A stretch of 64,000 bases of DNA. Source: Diplosphaera chodatii. Taxonomy: Eukaryota > Chlorophyta > Trebouxiophyceae > Prasiolales > Stichococcaceae. Both the position numbers and the translations under genes were made by a program. Positions 47,567 through 60,196 of the stretch are shown in pieces. The notes beneath the pieces are model-generated. The model worked only from the letters and a program-made list of their open reading frames with translations. It made no database searches and was not told the DNA's origin. Each line of letters begins with the position of its first letter. The first letter of the stretch is position 1. The stretch lies in the NCBI GenBank assembly GCA_032358165.1, contig JAALGY010000014.1:744001-808000 (forward strand), given 5' to 3'.

Positions 47567-50034
47567 ATGGACTGCCTTGGGGACGATCTGCTGTCGAGGA
47601 TATTCAGGGCGCTGCCCTGGCGTGACAGGTGCGTCGTGCGCAGCCACTGCACGACGAGGCACGCACGCCTTGGACACACAACTGCTGTAGCTGAAGAGGT
47701 CTTGGCGATCGATGGTGCCATTCTGCATGCGGTGCAGGGCACGAGTGGCTTCTGTGTGCCGCCTCTGGCGTGCCATATCGACAGGCACCCATGCAGCGCT
47801 GGTGTGGCAAAAACTCACAACTGATGACTCCAGGCTCGGCCGTGACCTGCTGACCCACTGCTATGGCAGTTTGCTGCGCTGGTGTGCAGCCCGCGGCAGG
47901 CGCATCAGGGACCTCCACATTCAGTTTCCAAAGGGCTACTGCAATGTACGCACTGTGGCAGCGTCTGAATTGCTGACCTTTCCCTGCATATGTACGCCTT
48001 GGGCATAAGGGACCATGTTCATTGAACCCGGTGGTGATGACAATGAGGCCATCTGCTGCGTGCACCACTTCCATGCAGGCCAGCCATGCACACACCCCGA
48101 GCGGCCGCCAGCTGACAGAAGTGTGTGTCATGCTGCTGGCCACCAGCCGCCAGCTGCAACAGCTGACTATGACCCGAGATGACAGCAGATGTGCAGACTG
48201 CTACTATCTGCCGCAAGGTGTCGTGGGCATGATATCGACAGCTTCATCCCTCGTGCGCCTGACCCTGGCTCTCCCTGATCAGTCGGCTGTCAGCGTGATG
48301 GCAGGATCCCTCTGCAGCCTGCATCAGCTGAAGGTGGCGTTGCCAAAGCAACTGTACATGTCGGCAGTGTCAGAGTTGCCTTGCATTGGCGTGTGTCAAG
48401 TCTAGATAGTCGTAGCCATTCCTGCTGCGCTGTGGCAATGCTTGAGGCAGAAACTGCCGTGTTAACAAGCCTGTCCGCTTGATCACTGGCACACAGGTGG
48501 CTCATCTGTGGTATTCCGGAGGTATTGTGTTTGCAGAGCCTCACAATGAACCAGCAGAGTCGCTTGTCAGGGCACTTTTCTGCTGCCCGCAGCTGGAAGA
48601 GCTACAGCTGTCAAGATTCTACATACGGTGCGCTGTCAACCAGCGAGCGGCAACCTGCTCAATATGCAGCAGGAATGTAATGCACCTGGTAACTGACTCA
48701 TTGCATGCATCGTGCAAGCTGCTGACTTGTGAGACTGTGGCCCTCAAGCCAACCATTGGGAGGCTGCAATGCTTGCGTGGTGCAGGCAGTTGCCGGCAGG
48801 ATCGCCTGCAACACGAGTGACCTCGTTGTGGCTGAGGGATACACACATATGTCAGCTCAGGGTGACAAACAGTGTGTCACTTGGCAGTCTGCAGCAACTG
48901 CGGCTGACAGATTGTGAATACTGCAATGCCTCAATTGGCGCTGATGACAATACAACAGAGGACAGTGATGACAGCGCAGCAGAGCACAGCGATGACGCCT
49001 CGGTGGTGGACAGCGATGATGGTACAGCGGAGTACAACGCTGAAATGATGCGGGTGCCGCGCAACTTTGCCAGCCTGGGCTGTTTGCAGCACTTGCAGCT
49101 GACAGTGCATTACTGTGGTGGACTTTGCCTGCCGACCGGGTCAGTTACTTTGGTGCATCGAGCACGACTCAACTGTGCTGCTGTGATTGCACTGCAAACA
49201 AGCCACCACAGTATGCACACCGAAATTGATACTGTGCTGTGCAACTGTTCAGGCTGAAAACCCTCCGCTTGGAGGCGGCAAGAACATACTATGTGAACAT
49301 GTGTGATCCTGGCGTATGCTCAAGGGCATCTCGTCTCTGGCGGCTCTCGAGCAGTTGCACCTGGCTGGCATGAAGGATCTGGGCCAATGGCCGGCAGATG
49401 TGGCTGCCGCTCTGCAACCTCTCCACCGACTTCAAGCACTGGTGGGCACATGCGAGAGGGCTGCCAGCGTTAGGATGGAATGGGGAGCATATCCATATCC
49501 AGCACACATTACGAGCTGCTTGAGCCACCAGTCATCAAAGTGAGTGGCACACTTTTGGCCACCTCACCCCACTCTTCTGTTGGTGACTCGCTTACACTCA
49601 TGTTGCAGGGCTTGATGGGGTGTGGCTTACAACAGTCGCCCGCATTGGCGGTCCTCTCACAGTTGACACTCCTCAACCTGAGCCACAACAGAATGACCAC
49701 GCTGTCAGATGTGCTGCCAACGGAGCTTGTGCAGAATTTCCGAGTGCTGGAGGTCAGCAGCAACCTTCTGCGCTGGCTGCCAAACTCAAGCACAGCTGCT
49801 GCAAGCCTTGCGGCATTCAGCGGCAACTGGGCGAGCCTGCGGGTGCTGGGCATACGGCCCAAAGACCCTCGCAGTCCGCCAATAGGGCTGCAGTCTGCAG
49901 CCAAGGTGCTGGCACGGCAGCTACAGCGGCAGGCGTCAGGGGCGCAGCCGCCACGGCCGCCGCCGGCTGTGGTGTTCTCAGGGTGGAATGAGCACCTGCT
50001 GCGGCCAGCGGCTGAGCTGGCAATGATAGCATGA
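47567..50034 (+). pseudogene. F-box/LRR array copy 3, single frameshift in exon 6
   Basis: Exons 47567-47628, 47738-47945, 48079-48333, 48497-48627, 48786-49139, 49253-49441 and 49609-50034 follow the family pattern. The F-box is LGDDLLSRIFRALPWRDR followed by ARVASVCRLWRAIS. Exon 5 has an acidic insertion (TEDSDDSAAEHSDDASVVDSDD region). Exon 6 is 189 bases instead of 190. A base is missing near 49316, where copy 6 reads CGCGTACTGCTT and this copy GGCGTATGCT. After it the frame for KGISSLAALEQLHLAGMKDL is shifted. Everything else, including exon 7 and the tail AQPPRPPPAVVFS...NEHLLRPAAELA, is open. It is a recent pseudogene, or an assembly error if the base is really present. Confidence 0.7.
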
Positions 50035-51054
50035 AGTGCATTGGCGTCCGTGCGCTGAGGTGCTGGACATATAATGGCACTGCAGCAGAGTCTGCCATCA
50101 TATGCACCAAGCGCTGGAGTGTCAGGATACGACCATAGGCCACCACCAAGTAAGGTATGGGATGGGCAGGGTTTAAAGCCTGGGGACACGACGTGAAACA
50201 CCTATGGGGTGTGATGGCGTACGATGATGCATGTCCCAGCAGCATCTGCTGCTTGGCATGTCCGACCCAGTACACTGTATGGAGGGACGACCATAAAGGG
50301 TTTTCTGAGTTAAGAATATATTCTTGGCATGCTGGGAACATCTGCCGCTGTTAGTTATCAATGTCCACATGTCCTCTATCTGCGATTGAGACTGGGAGGC
50401 TGTATATATATGCGAAGCCAGGATCATGTTCATCTCCTGATAGGCGAAATCATGAGCGGCACCACCGTTCACAGACGAGCTGCTCAATAGGAAACATTCA
50501 GTACACATCACAGGGCAAATACTGCGGCAGGTGTTGACTACGCATGAGTATAGGATGTCTTATGGCAACCTGTATCACGGCAAATTCTGACGCTGTGCCA
50601 TCTGCAGCACACAGTTGTACATTCCGTGAGGGCACAGTGCTCGAAGACTCAACTTCCTTCCAGGCTACAGACCTCGCCTTTTAGGCTGCCGACATGTAGG
50701 CGTGAGATTGGCGAGCTGTGCGGTGCTGGCCACCCACTGAAGCAGCAAGTCGTTAACACTGACAATTCGCACGTGCAGTCTGCCGCAGTGTGTGCGTGCA
50801 CATGATCAATAGCAGTTGAGCTAGCACCGCAGCATGTCCTGCAGAGCAAAGCAGCGGTCCCAGGCCCCATAACCTCATGGTGCTGCACCCGTGCAGCCGT
50901 GCACAGTGCTTTGCCGAGTCCGCTCGGAGTTGACCCAGACTGTTGGCGTGCATGCATCGTCAGTGAGCGTGCGATCTGCGCCCACCTGCAACTGCATACG
51001 TACATGTTATGTTGACGGCATGATGAACACGACATTGCCGGTATGCATGTGCAG
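50035..51054. other. Array spacer 3-4
   Basis: Contains duplicates of blocks from spacer 2-3 and a TATA-like TGTATATATATGC at 50401-50413, about 640 bp before the copy 4 start. No gene was recognised. Confidence 0.6.
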
Positions 51055-53387
51055 ATGGACTGCCTTGGGGACGATCTGCTTTCGAGGATATTCAAGGGGC
51101 TGCCCTGGCGTGACAGGTGTGTTGTGCACAGCTACTGCACGACGAGGCATGCCCTGGCCATACAGCTGCTGTAGCTGATGAAGTTCAAACCGTATTCTTG
51201 CCTGTCTGCATGCGATGCAGAGCGCGGCTGGCTTCTGTATGCCGTCTCTGGCGTGCTATATCGACAGGCACCCATGCAGCAGTCGTATGGCGGAGGCTCT
51301 GCATTGCTGATGACGCTGCACCCCGCCGTACCTACCTGACCAGCTCTGATGGCAGCTTGGCACGCTGGTGCCTGGCGCGCCGCTGCCACATCCAAGAGCT
51401 GCATCTGCAGTTTGACGAGGGCTACCTGGATGTGAGACGACTCCTTCCTGCCTATTGAGCTTTACACTGTATTTATGGACTGCATGTGAAGGTTGCGCTT
51501 CGCTTGCCAGGTGACTTGCTTTGAGCCTAACCTGCTTCAGAGAGTTCCTCTTGCAGGATGTGCCCATGCGACTGCTCCTAGCACGCGGGGTTGATGACAT
51601 TAGCAATGAGCTGGAAGTGTGCGCTACACTGCTGGCTGGCGGGCAGCTGCAGCGGCTGAACATGTCATCCCGTGACGACAGTGGCGCTGATGCCCTGCCA
51701 TGCGAGCTTGTTGGGAGCGTTTCAATGGCTTCAGCACTCCAGCACCTCACTTTGACCATCAATGACCTTGACAGCCTGCGGGCATTGGAGGATGCTGTCC
51801 GACACCTGCCAAGGCTGAAGGTGCTCCTCTCCGGCAGCATGACCAGATGCAAAGCATGTCAAGTGATGAAGTTGTTGCCACGCCAAGCGCAGCTTTGATG
51901 ACTGCTCGGCTTGTGTCTCTGGGAGGGACAATGTGCATGCAAGCAAAGCGCTGGTGCGCAGCGTGCTGACTCTGTTGACTCGCAACACGGCCACTTGAAT
52001 TTTTGTGTCGTCGAACGCAGGTTGTTGATTTGACATACGCAAGTGACTCTGTGGGCTTTGACAGCCTGGCCGCGAGATTGCTTGTCAGCACCCTTTGCGG
52101 CTGTCCATTGCTGCAAGAGCTCAAGCTCTCGCACTTCTGCTTGATGTGCGCTTTCATGTTTTCTCAGCAAGCCCAGCTATGTTGTAGCCGCGGCTACATG
52201 CCATGTTGGTTGTTACCTGACATGCATCCTCTCTGCGTCCTGTCCTCAGGTCACAGCTCACAGCTGACAGAGTGTACGCCTTTCTGCAGGGAGCTGCCTG
52301 CAGAACTCTGCGAGGCTACTCGGCTGACATCGCTGGTGTTGAGAGATGCGGAAGTCCATGAACTGAGGGCAGCAGCGGATGTGCTGCCTTGCAGGCTGCA
52401 ACGCCTCCGGCTGACAGACGCCACTTGCAGTATGGCACATGCACTGGGGCGTCTGCCCAGGGACTTGGCAGACTTTCGACGCCTGCGCCATGTGCAACTG
52501 ACGGTCCAACAGTGGGATATGTCATGTCTGCCAATTGGGTGAGCATGCACATCTAGTGAGGCCTAATTTCATAAGTTATTGAGCAGCGGCTGACTATGAT
52601 CACTAGTCATAGCTGGCTAGAAGCTGAATCACGTGTTTACCCTGTGTCCAGGCTGCAATCCCTTCGCCTGGAGGCGCCAAGAGACCATGCTTCTGTGGGC
52701 TGGACAGGGTTCAAGGGGCTCTCTCTGCTGTCATCTTTGCAACGACTGTGTTTCTGGGGATTCTACAACTGGTATGCACCGGATGTAGCTGCTGCTCTGC
52801 GCCCCTTGCACCGTCTACGGGCACTGGTGGGTGGCTCATGGGCCAGCATACCATTGGGTAGCTCTGTCATTCATTCGACTACCAACAAGACGTTTCACGT
52901 GGTCAGCACAGCATCACAAGCAGCGCAGCAGCAAATCAAAATGCAATTTGCAGATGGCTGCGCTAACTCACCCGCACTTGCGTCGCAGGGTTTCGATACA
53001 TGTGGCTTGCGTAGCTTTCCGGCACTGGACATCCTGTCTCAGCTGACACTCCTGAGCCTGCGCGACAACGAGCTGAGTCGGCTGGCAGACGCGCTGCCAC
53101 CTGACGCTGTGCAACACCTGAGAGTCCTTGATGTCAGCGGCAACCCGCTGGGCCTAAACATTGCAGCACTCAGCGGCAACTGGGCAAGCCTGCGGGTGGT
53201 CGGCATCAGGCCCAGGGCCTGTCACGACCCATTGTTTGAGCTGGCAGGCACAGCAGAGGTGTTGGCGCTGCTGCTGCGCCGGCAGGCTGCAGTCGCGCAG
53301 CCGCCGCGGCCGCCGCCATTTGTGGTGTACTCTGGCCTTCATGAGGAGCTGCTGTGGGAGGCTGATGAGCTGGCGGTTGTTACATGA
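51055..53387 (+). CDS. F-box/LRR protein, array copy 4, intact, 7 exons
   Basis: Exons 51055-51116, 51221-51431, 51557-51820, 52021-52145, 52290-52538, 52652-52826 and 52989-53387 join to 494 aa. Intron phases are 2,0,0,2,2,0 counted from the left, as in every copy. Exon 1 plus the start of exon 2 make the F-box (LGDDLLSRIFKGLPWRDR, ARLASVCRLWRAIS). Exon 3 to 7 give LRR segments such as LQHLTLTINDLDSLRAL, LLQELKLSHFCL, LTLLSLRDNELSRLADALP and LRVLDVSGNPL. The tail reads AQPPRPPPFVVYS...HEELLWEADELAVVT. There is no acidic insertion in exon 5, so this and copies 1 and 5 represent the short form. Its exon-1 intron is strikingly similar to that of copy 3, showing recent duplication. Confidence 0.85.
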
Positions 53388-54604
53388 GGACAGTGCTGCC
53401 CGCATGCGTGGACACTAGCTAGCGGCAATGCAGAACTGCGACCGATTTGCAGTGAGGCCATAGCACATGTCTGGAGACGACAGCGTATGTCAGTCTGATG
53501 GCAAAGACAAGGTGCTGGAATGCATGGTTGTTGGGCGATGGTAGTGCAGCTGCTGGAGCGCTGGTTTCCACTTGGTGTTGACTGGATGTGGTGGTGGTGA
53601 AATCATGCTGCGCTGGTGGGCAAATGCTGTCCAAGGCTGTAACGTATGTATATGTCATGTTCCTATGGTATGTGCAGCATGCTGCTTCCGCCGCCTAGTA
53701 TGGTTAGGGAGGCATGCAGCACTACATTTAACCACAGTCATCCGCCCTGCCATGCCGTTATTCGTACCTGCCTTCAGCTGCACATCGGACATCCTGCCAT
53801 ATTGGTAATTTTTTGCCACGCTGTGTTCGTGAACATCCAGTGGACATGCTGAAATGACGTCTGCAGTTCCAGCTGAAGTCATCAGGGTGGCAGCAGGCTC
53901 AGCGAAGATGCACCATCCGGCATATATAGCGTAGGCGGGTTATCGAGCGGTGTCAGCTGCATACTGTACCAGCAGCATGCACCGATCGGTGCATACCGTA
54001 CTGCGGCTTGAAGGCTAATCACACTGCGAATATGTTGTATCCAGCGATCATGATCATGAGCGAGCATGCGTGAGGATTTAGCAAGGCAAGCTGTGTACTG
54101 CAGCTGTTCCACTCAGCTTGAAGAGCTGCTGCGCCATAGGCCAACTCCTGCACGTCGTGTCCAGCCCGCCAGCATGTGTTTCAGTCCTGGAGAATACTGG
54201 CTTGCAGGTTCTATCTGCATGTAGTCGCAGCTGTCCATGTACCGACAACAGCTCAAGGTCGCTGCGGCGCATCTGATCTGACTGCATGCAGGCATGTCAA
54301 GCAGGTGGAAAGCAATCCTGTGGCATTTGCAGTCCATTTTGTCATGCATGCACAGAACCATGTGCACTGCTGACACGATATAGCACGATCGCAGGAAACA
54401 ACAGCATCTGTGAACGTTACCTATACCTAAGATGATGACGCAGCAGCCAAGGCGCAATGTGTGTTCTCATTGCTGCAAGAATCTGATGCAAAAGGCCCTG
54501 CACACTGCACTTCCACGTGCTCTGAGCATGGCTCTGAGCATCTTCCATCAGTGGCACTCAGGTCAATGACGGCGATTGTGATGCCTTTGCTTGCCCGCAT
54601 GCAT
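53388..54604. other. Array spacer 4-5
   Basis: Holds a TATA-like CATATATAGC near 53920 followed by GGCGGGTTATCGAGCGGTGTCA (from 53934), which resembles blocks at 46915 and 59393 upstream of copies 3 and 6. No gene was recognised. Confidence 0.5.
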
Positions 54605-56896
54605 ATGCAGGTGAACAGCCTTGGTGATGATCTGCTGGCAGAGGTTTTCAAGACTCTGCCTTGGCGTGAGAGGTGAGGCCCCTGCATGCAGAGCAAGGCA
54701 CTTTCTATGATCCTATCAAAATGCGCTGTCCATGCACATGTACAGCGACAGCCCTCTGCATGACAAATGCAATGCAGAGCGCGCTTGGCGTCTGTGTGCC
54801 GGCGCTGGCATGCCGTCTCGACATGCAGCCATGCAGCTGAGGTGTGGAGAAACCTCTCGGTTCTGGAGGCCACGCCTGCCTTTGGTCGGCCTCGGCAAGC
54901 CTACGGCAGTCTGGTTCACTGGTGCCAGAAGCACGCCACCCATATTCGGGAGCTGCAGCTTCATTTTGCCAACACAGTGCGCAGGCCCGCCATCTGTCTG
55001 TGATGTGCCGCTCTGTTCAATCCTGCGTTAGATGTCAGAGCTTGCCACATTCGGCTGTAGTTGGAAGTCATGTCGCCCACCTGCATTACTTGTTCAATAT
55101 TACAGGTAAACCCTGAGGGTACTGGGCGCCACGTGCTGATGGAGTTGTGCGCCATACTGATGGCTGGCAGTGGCCAGCTGCAGCAGCTCAGTGTGTCCAC
55201 ACATGACAGTGACGGCCTCTTTCTGCTTCCAGAAAGGATAGTGCTCATGTTCTCAATGGTCACGACGGTAGAGTGCCTGCAACTGACCATCCCTAAGCAT
55301 CACCAACTGAAGGCGGTGGCATTCTCGATCCGGAGCTTGCGCAGATTGAAGGTACGCTGTGCGACATGCAGCAAGATACTGACTGTCCAACACTGACGGA
55401 TAGTCCAGCAGCATCATTGCAAGCGCAAAAGGTGGTTCTTCCGCTTGATACCGCTGATGTCAAGCGCGCTTGTGTGCTCATGTCCCACTGACAGGTTGCA
55501 CAGCTGTCTTATAGCGGGATTCCGCAGCCACTCGACACTGTGACGACCCATTCCGTCATCAGCGCGCTCTCCGACTGCCCGCTGCTGCAGGACCTGAAGC
55601 TGCTGGGTCTCTGTCTTGGGTGTGCATGATGCACTGTGCAGACATTTGTGAACTGTCGTTCATGTGTGCATTCTGCTTGGCTGAAGGCGGAGGACCTACG
55701 CTGAGCAATACTTCATATTGCTGTAGAGACTTGGGTGATGCCAATGCTGCAGGGAGCTGCCAGACCTGTCTCAAGCTACGAAGCTGACATCCATCGTGCT
55801 GAGAGGGGCACAGATTGTAGGCATGAGCGCAGCAGAGAGTGCATTGCCTCCTTACCTGCGACGGCTGCGGCTGACAGAGAAGGGGTTTCGCAACACGGGT
55901 GCACTGTCACAGCTGCCCAGAAGCTGCTGTCTGGCTGGCCTGTCTGGTTTGCAGCAGCTGCATTTGACGGCTCACAGCTGGGGACTACAATGTCTGCCCA
56001 CAGGGTAGGTACCTCACGATATCTGCAGCAGCATGTTGGGGGCCTCCGCATGTGCAACCTTCTGACCACTCATGTCTTACAAGCGAGACTGAAGCTACCT
56101 TTTCGGGCTCCAGGCTGCTGTCCCTTCGACTCGAGGCGCCAGAAGGTCGTGAATGGACTTGTGAAGATGGTGACTCGGCTGTGGATCAGTCTCCAATACG
56201 GGGCATCTCCCGCCTGGTGCATCTGGAGAAGCTGCATCTTGAGGGCTTTGACAACCTGGACTGGCGACCAGCAGACGTGGCCGCGGCACTGCGACCTTTG
56301 CACCGTCTGCAAGCACTGGTGGGTGGGGACTGAGCCTGAGCCTGCATGGCCGGACAGCCTGCTATGAAGCGTACATATTATGCATAGGCAGGGGTACCAC
56401 ACTCTGGATTGGTTCCGGATAGCACATATTGCAGGGTCGCCCTGCCAAAGGTGATACTCTCACCCTCATGTTGCAGGGGTTCCGAGAGTGTGGTTTGCAG
56501 GGAATTAGTCTGATTGATAACCTGACGCGCCTTACAACCCTGAGCCTGCGTGGAAACCGCCTGAGCCAGTTGCACGATGTACTTCCGCCTGATGCTGTGG
56601 GCAACCTGCGGCTGCTGGATGTCAGCGGCAACTTCTTATTGGGTCGGCACCCGGACTGCCACATGACTGCAGACAACATCGTGGCTTTCAGCGGCAACTT
56701 CGCGAATGTGAGAGTGCTGGGGATGCGCCCCGGCATCGTGCCAATCGACGCGGCAGCCGCAGCGAGGGCGGTAGCGCTGCTGCTGCAGCGGCAGGCCGCT
56801 GCTGCGACGCCACCAAGGGCGCCGCCAACCGTGGTGTTCTCCGGCATGCATGAGGAGCTGCTGCGGCCTGTGGACGACCTGGCAGTGGTCGCCTGA
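54605..56896 (+). CDS. F-box/LRR protein, array copy 5, intact, 7 exons
   Basis: Exons 54605-54672, 54778-54976, 55106-55351, 55495-55619, 55753-56004, 56114-56318 and 56477-56896 join to 504 aa. An in-frame ATG two codons earlier (54599) would give 506. It starts MQVNSLGDD, so the first ATG of copies 2-4 is replaced by valine and the preceding MQ is used. The F-box is LGDDLLAEVFKTLPWRER plus ARLASVCRRWHAVS. The LRR part includes LLQDLKLLGLCL, LEKLHLEGFDNLDWRP, LTTLSLRGNRLSQLHDVLP and LRLLDVSGNFLL. Exon 6 has a small acidic insert (EWTCEDGDSAVDQ). The tail is more diverged than in other copies (ATPPRAPPTVVFS...HEELLRPVDDLAVVA), making this the most distant member. Confidence 0.83.
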
Positions 56897-59800
56897 CCGT
56901 CATGGCTTTGCCAAGTATTGCGATGTACTGATGCACTTGACATGCGTACTGCAGCATCAGGTCTGGTCGGCTGGCACCTTAGGTGCTTGCATGACCACAC
57001 CCAGTAGCAACGTGTGCCTGACAGCAGATGCAGTTGGTGAGTAGGATGCACATGGGTTTAGCACTGCCCCATGCACACCGACATTGTGAGACAGAACTGA
57101 TGTTTCATCGTCTGTACTTCACGGTACACAGGCAGCGCTGCCCTTCGTGCTTACCCAAACTGTACAGCATCGCAAGAGCAACTCAATCGAATAAGTGCGC
57201 TGCAGGCTGGTTTGTGTGTCCATGGCACTGTCAGATCACCGCTAGTTTGCTGCCGGTGGTTGCCTTCTCAGAACCCAGTCACGCAGGTCTTACATACGTA
57301 TGCCAGGACAGGACCACCACGGCCGCTGCGCATCCTGCGGCCAGGAAGGTTTGACCGTCCTGTTCCTGCTGTTGCTGCTGCTGCTGCTGCGGCCATGCAG
57401 CCGCTGTGCTTTGACCCTGCTGCGTCAGGCTTTGACCTCGGCTGCAGATGCAACTGCTGGACGACGGGATGCCCAGCCCTGCAGGCTGGTGGCACTCTGG
57501 CTGCACCTGCTGCAGCATCGGCCGCTGCTGCGCATGCTGCGGATTCAAAGCTCCATCTCCCAGCTTCAACTGCTTTCGTCAGTCCCCCCAGCGCGAAGAA
57601 CCAAGGCCTGAGGTGCATACCATGCAGTCCTTTGTACTGATGCCAACCAGGCCAGGCTAGCTTCGCGCATCAGATGCTGCAGGGCATTTGTGCATGGATG
57701 CCAGTCAGGTGCCAACATGGGAGCTGTGACCACACAACTGTTAGGCCATGACCGGCGGGCGCTCGATGAAAGAGTCAAGAGGACCTCACCCTCTGCTCAC
57801 CACAGTCGCTGTCCGCGTTCTGCACCTATTGTGCGCTGCTATGCTATTCCTCTGCAGCACTGCATTTACATCACTGCACCAGTAGATCGGCACCGTGAAG
57901 AGGCCATACCTGCGGTCCACAGTGACAAGCATTCTCTGATTGTCTGTGGGGTACGTGGTTTCAGATCATGTGAGTGGCCGCTTGTGTCACTGTGCTGTTA
58001 GTCGAGCATTGACCCTGCCACATGCGTGGACACCATACATGGCACAGCGCCATGCAACTACATGGCTTCATAGACCCCCCAACCATCTGCACACGACAAC
58101 ATCGTGATGCTGTCGCCGCTCCTTATGCCTCACTAGGTCGGAGCACACTGCACACGCGGCCGTCGCCACACCGTGCAGCGGTGCTTTGTCAGCAGCAGGC
58201 AGCGCTGCCTTCCTCCTGTACCCTGCAGATTCAAGATATTTGAGTGTGCCGCCGCTGGGCTGCACACAGATCTGTGCTGTATGTGGCGCAGAGCCAGCAG
58301 CCGGCGCTGGCAAACTTGCACGCACCTGTGGACAGGCAGTGGCCAGCCAAATGGTTTAGTCCCTACCCGGGGTGCTCGAGGCCATCACCCTGTGCCGTGC
58401 CGCACCGCTGGCGTTGTATGATTCCCACGCCTAACCCAGATGCTCGAGTCCTGCAGGATGTTGCGGAACGTCCTTCCCGTCTCCTACGGCATGGCTCAAA
58501 CACAGGGTCAGTTGGACTTGCTGACAACAGCACAACATATGGACAGGACTTCCACGTATGACACCTCAGGCCACATCAGTAGCAGGTAGTGTGCCCTTGC
58601 ATGCCATGGTGTATATCAGATGCATGGCTGCTGATCACTGCAGACCCTATGGTGCACACGTGCGCACCGCCAGCCTAAAACGGATGGAAGGGTCGCCGCC
58701 CGCCGTTTGCGCCTTCCTGAGCAGGTTGAGCCTGCAGCACGCACACGGTGCATTCAGGGACAGGGCATGAAACCCATTCTCAGCCACCACCAAGCAACGA
58801 ACATGGTTTGAACGAACATGCGTCATGCATGCCGCTCGCTACCTTACTTGAGCAATCCCAGTTGTGGGTGGCCGAGCAGTGCTTCTGCCTGGGCGCGCCT
58901 GTTACCGGCGCCATCGATTGTGCCTGTCAGCTAATACACATGCGTACCTGTGGTGTGTGCGTTTTTGAGCTACAGCGTTTCAGTTGATTGCAACAGAACA
59001 TCACCCTTCTGGGGGGCAGTTCACGATGTGCATGTCATTTTTGTTGAATCATTTGCGTGACAGCATCCCAGCATCCCAGTGTATGCAGAGGTCGTGTACT
59101 CTCACAGAACCATCGGGCACTCTAGCGTCCCTGGGCGAGGACCACTTTGATGGTAGACTTGTGTTGTACACGCAAGGGGCTATTCATGTGAAGCGTGCAT
59201 GCATCAGGTGGTTATCTGGCATGCTGCCTCTGCCTGGTGCAAAAGAGGGTCGATGTTGTATAAGTCATCAACTGCCGCCCTGGGCGGGGTGCGAACCATG
59301 CCATCTTTGCCCGCAAGACTTGCAGACAGAAATTGCCGCAGAAGGAGGCCTGCTAGGCATATGTCCAGTTGACAAACTCTCTCGGTGTTGTTGGCGGAAT
59401 ATTATGCGGTGTCAGCAGCATGTGAGCAGCAATCACAACGTGTGCTGACCGGGACCTACCATGCATGAACTGCAGGCCGTCCAGCACATGCGACGACAAG
59501 GCACGCTTGTAAGGTGAGCATTAGAAACCGCGGTCCTTCGAGCCGGTGAACTGCAATCTGCTGTCGCTGCCATCTGTGCGTGGCGGACATCGTGCAGCTC
59601 GCCGACTAACCACTGGGTCTGGCCAGCAGAATTATGAGGACTGCATGATGAGCCAGCATGCAGAACGCTCAGCGAGCTAGTGTGATGTGAGAGGACTGTA
59701 CCTGCATGTGCCTGGGCGCTTGGTTGCCCTGCAATGGCATAGCTGAAGCAGATGGAGGTCCGGTGTATCTGCAGGCCGCAAGCGCGGGCCAGTGTGGCAG

Positions 59801-60196
59801 CCCAAGAACCAGAGGTGTACTGGAAGGGCGACGATGAGTGGTACCCTGGAGTCGCTGCCCAGTACAGTGAGGACAACGTGTGAGACTCTGGTCGCCATCC
59901 ATCCAGTGAGTGCAATCAGTCTCAGCGGTAACGCTGCCATGACTCATGATGTGATGCCCTGATGAACTATGTAGTCTGCTGTCTGTGTTGCACACGGTCA
60001 AGTAGCATGCCTACAAACTGTAGCAGGCAGTCTGAACACTACTGGATACGCTGGTGGTCATGCTGTCTGGTTGCAGCAGTTTGTGCTACCAGCGCTGCGC
60101 GCGCTGCTATTCATGTAGCTTATCCTGCATTTGGAGCATGCATTTCCATGCTCGACATCAGTGACGCTACTGAGGCTGGCATGCCTTCACATGCAG
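56897..60196. other. Long array spacer 5-6, no gene recognised
   Basis: This 3.3-kb interval is almost exactly one repeat unit longer than the other spacers allow, yet I could not find an F-box or LRR exon in it on either strand. A CTG-rich tract lies at 57367-57390. The block GGCGGAATATTATGCGGTGTCAG at 59393, shared with other array promoters, lies about 800 bp before copy 6. Many short frames are present without splice partners. Confidence 0.5.
57367..57390 (+). repeat. Short CTG-rich triplet tract
   Basis: Seven CTG triplets, interrupted once by TTG, lie in the long spacer between copies 5 and 6. On the minus strand it reads as a short glutamine run in an unsupported frame. Confidence 0.7.
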
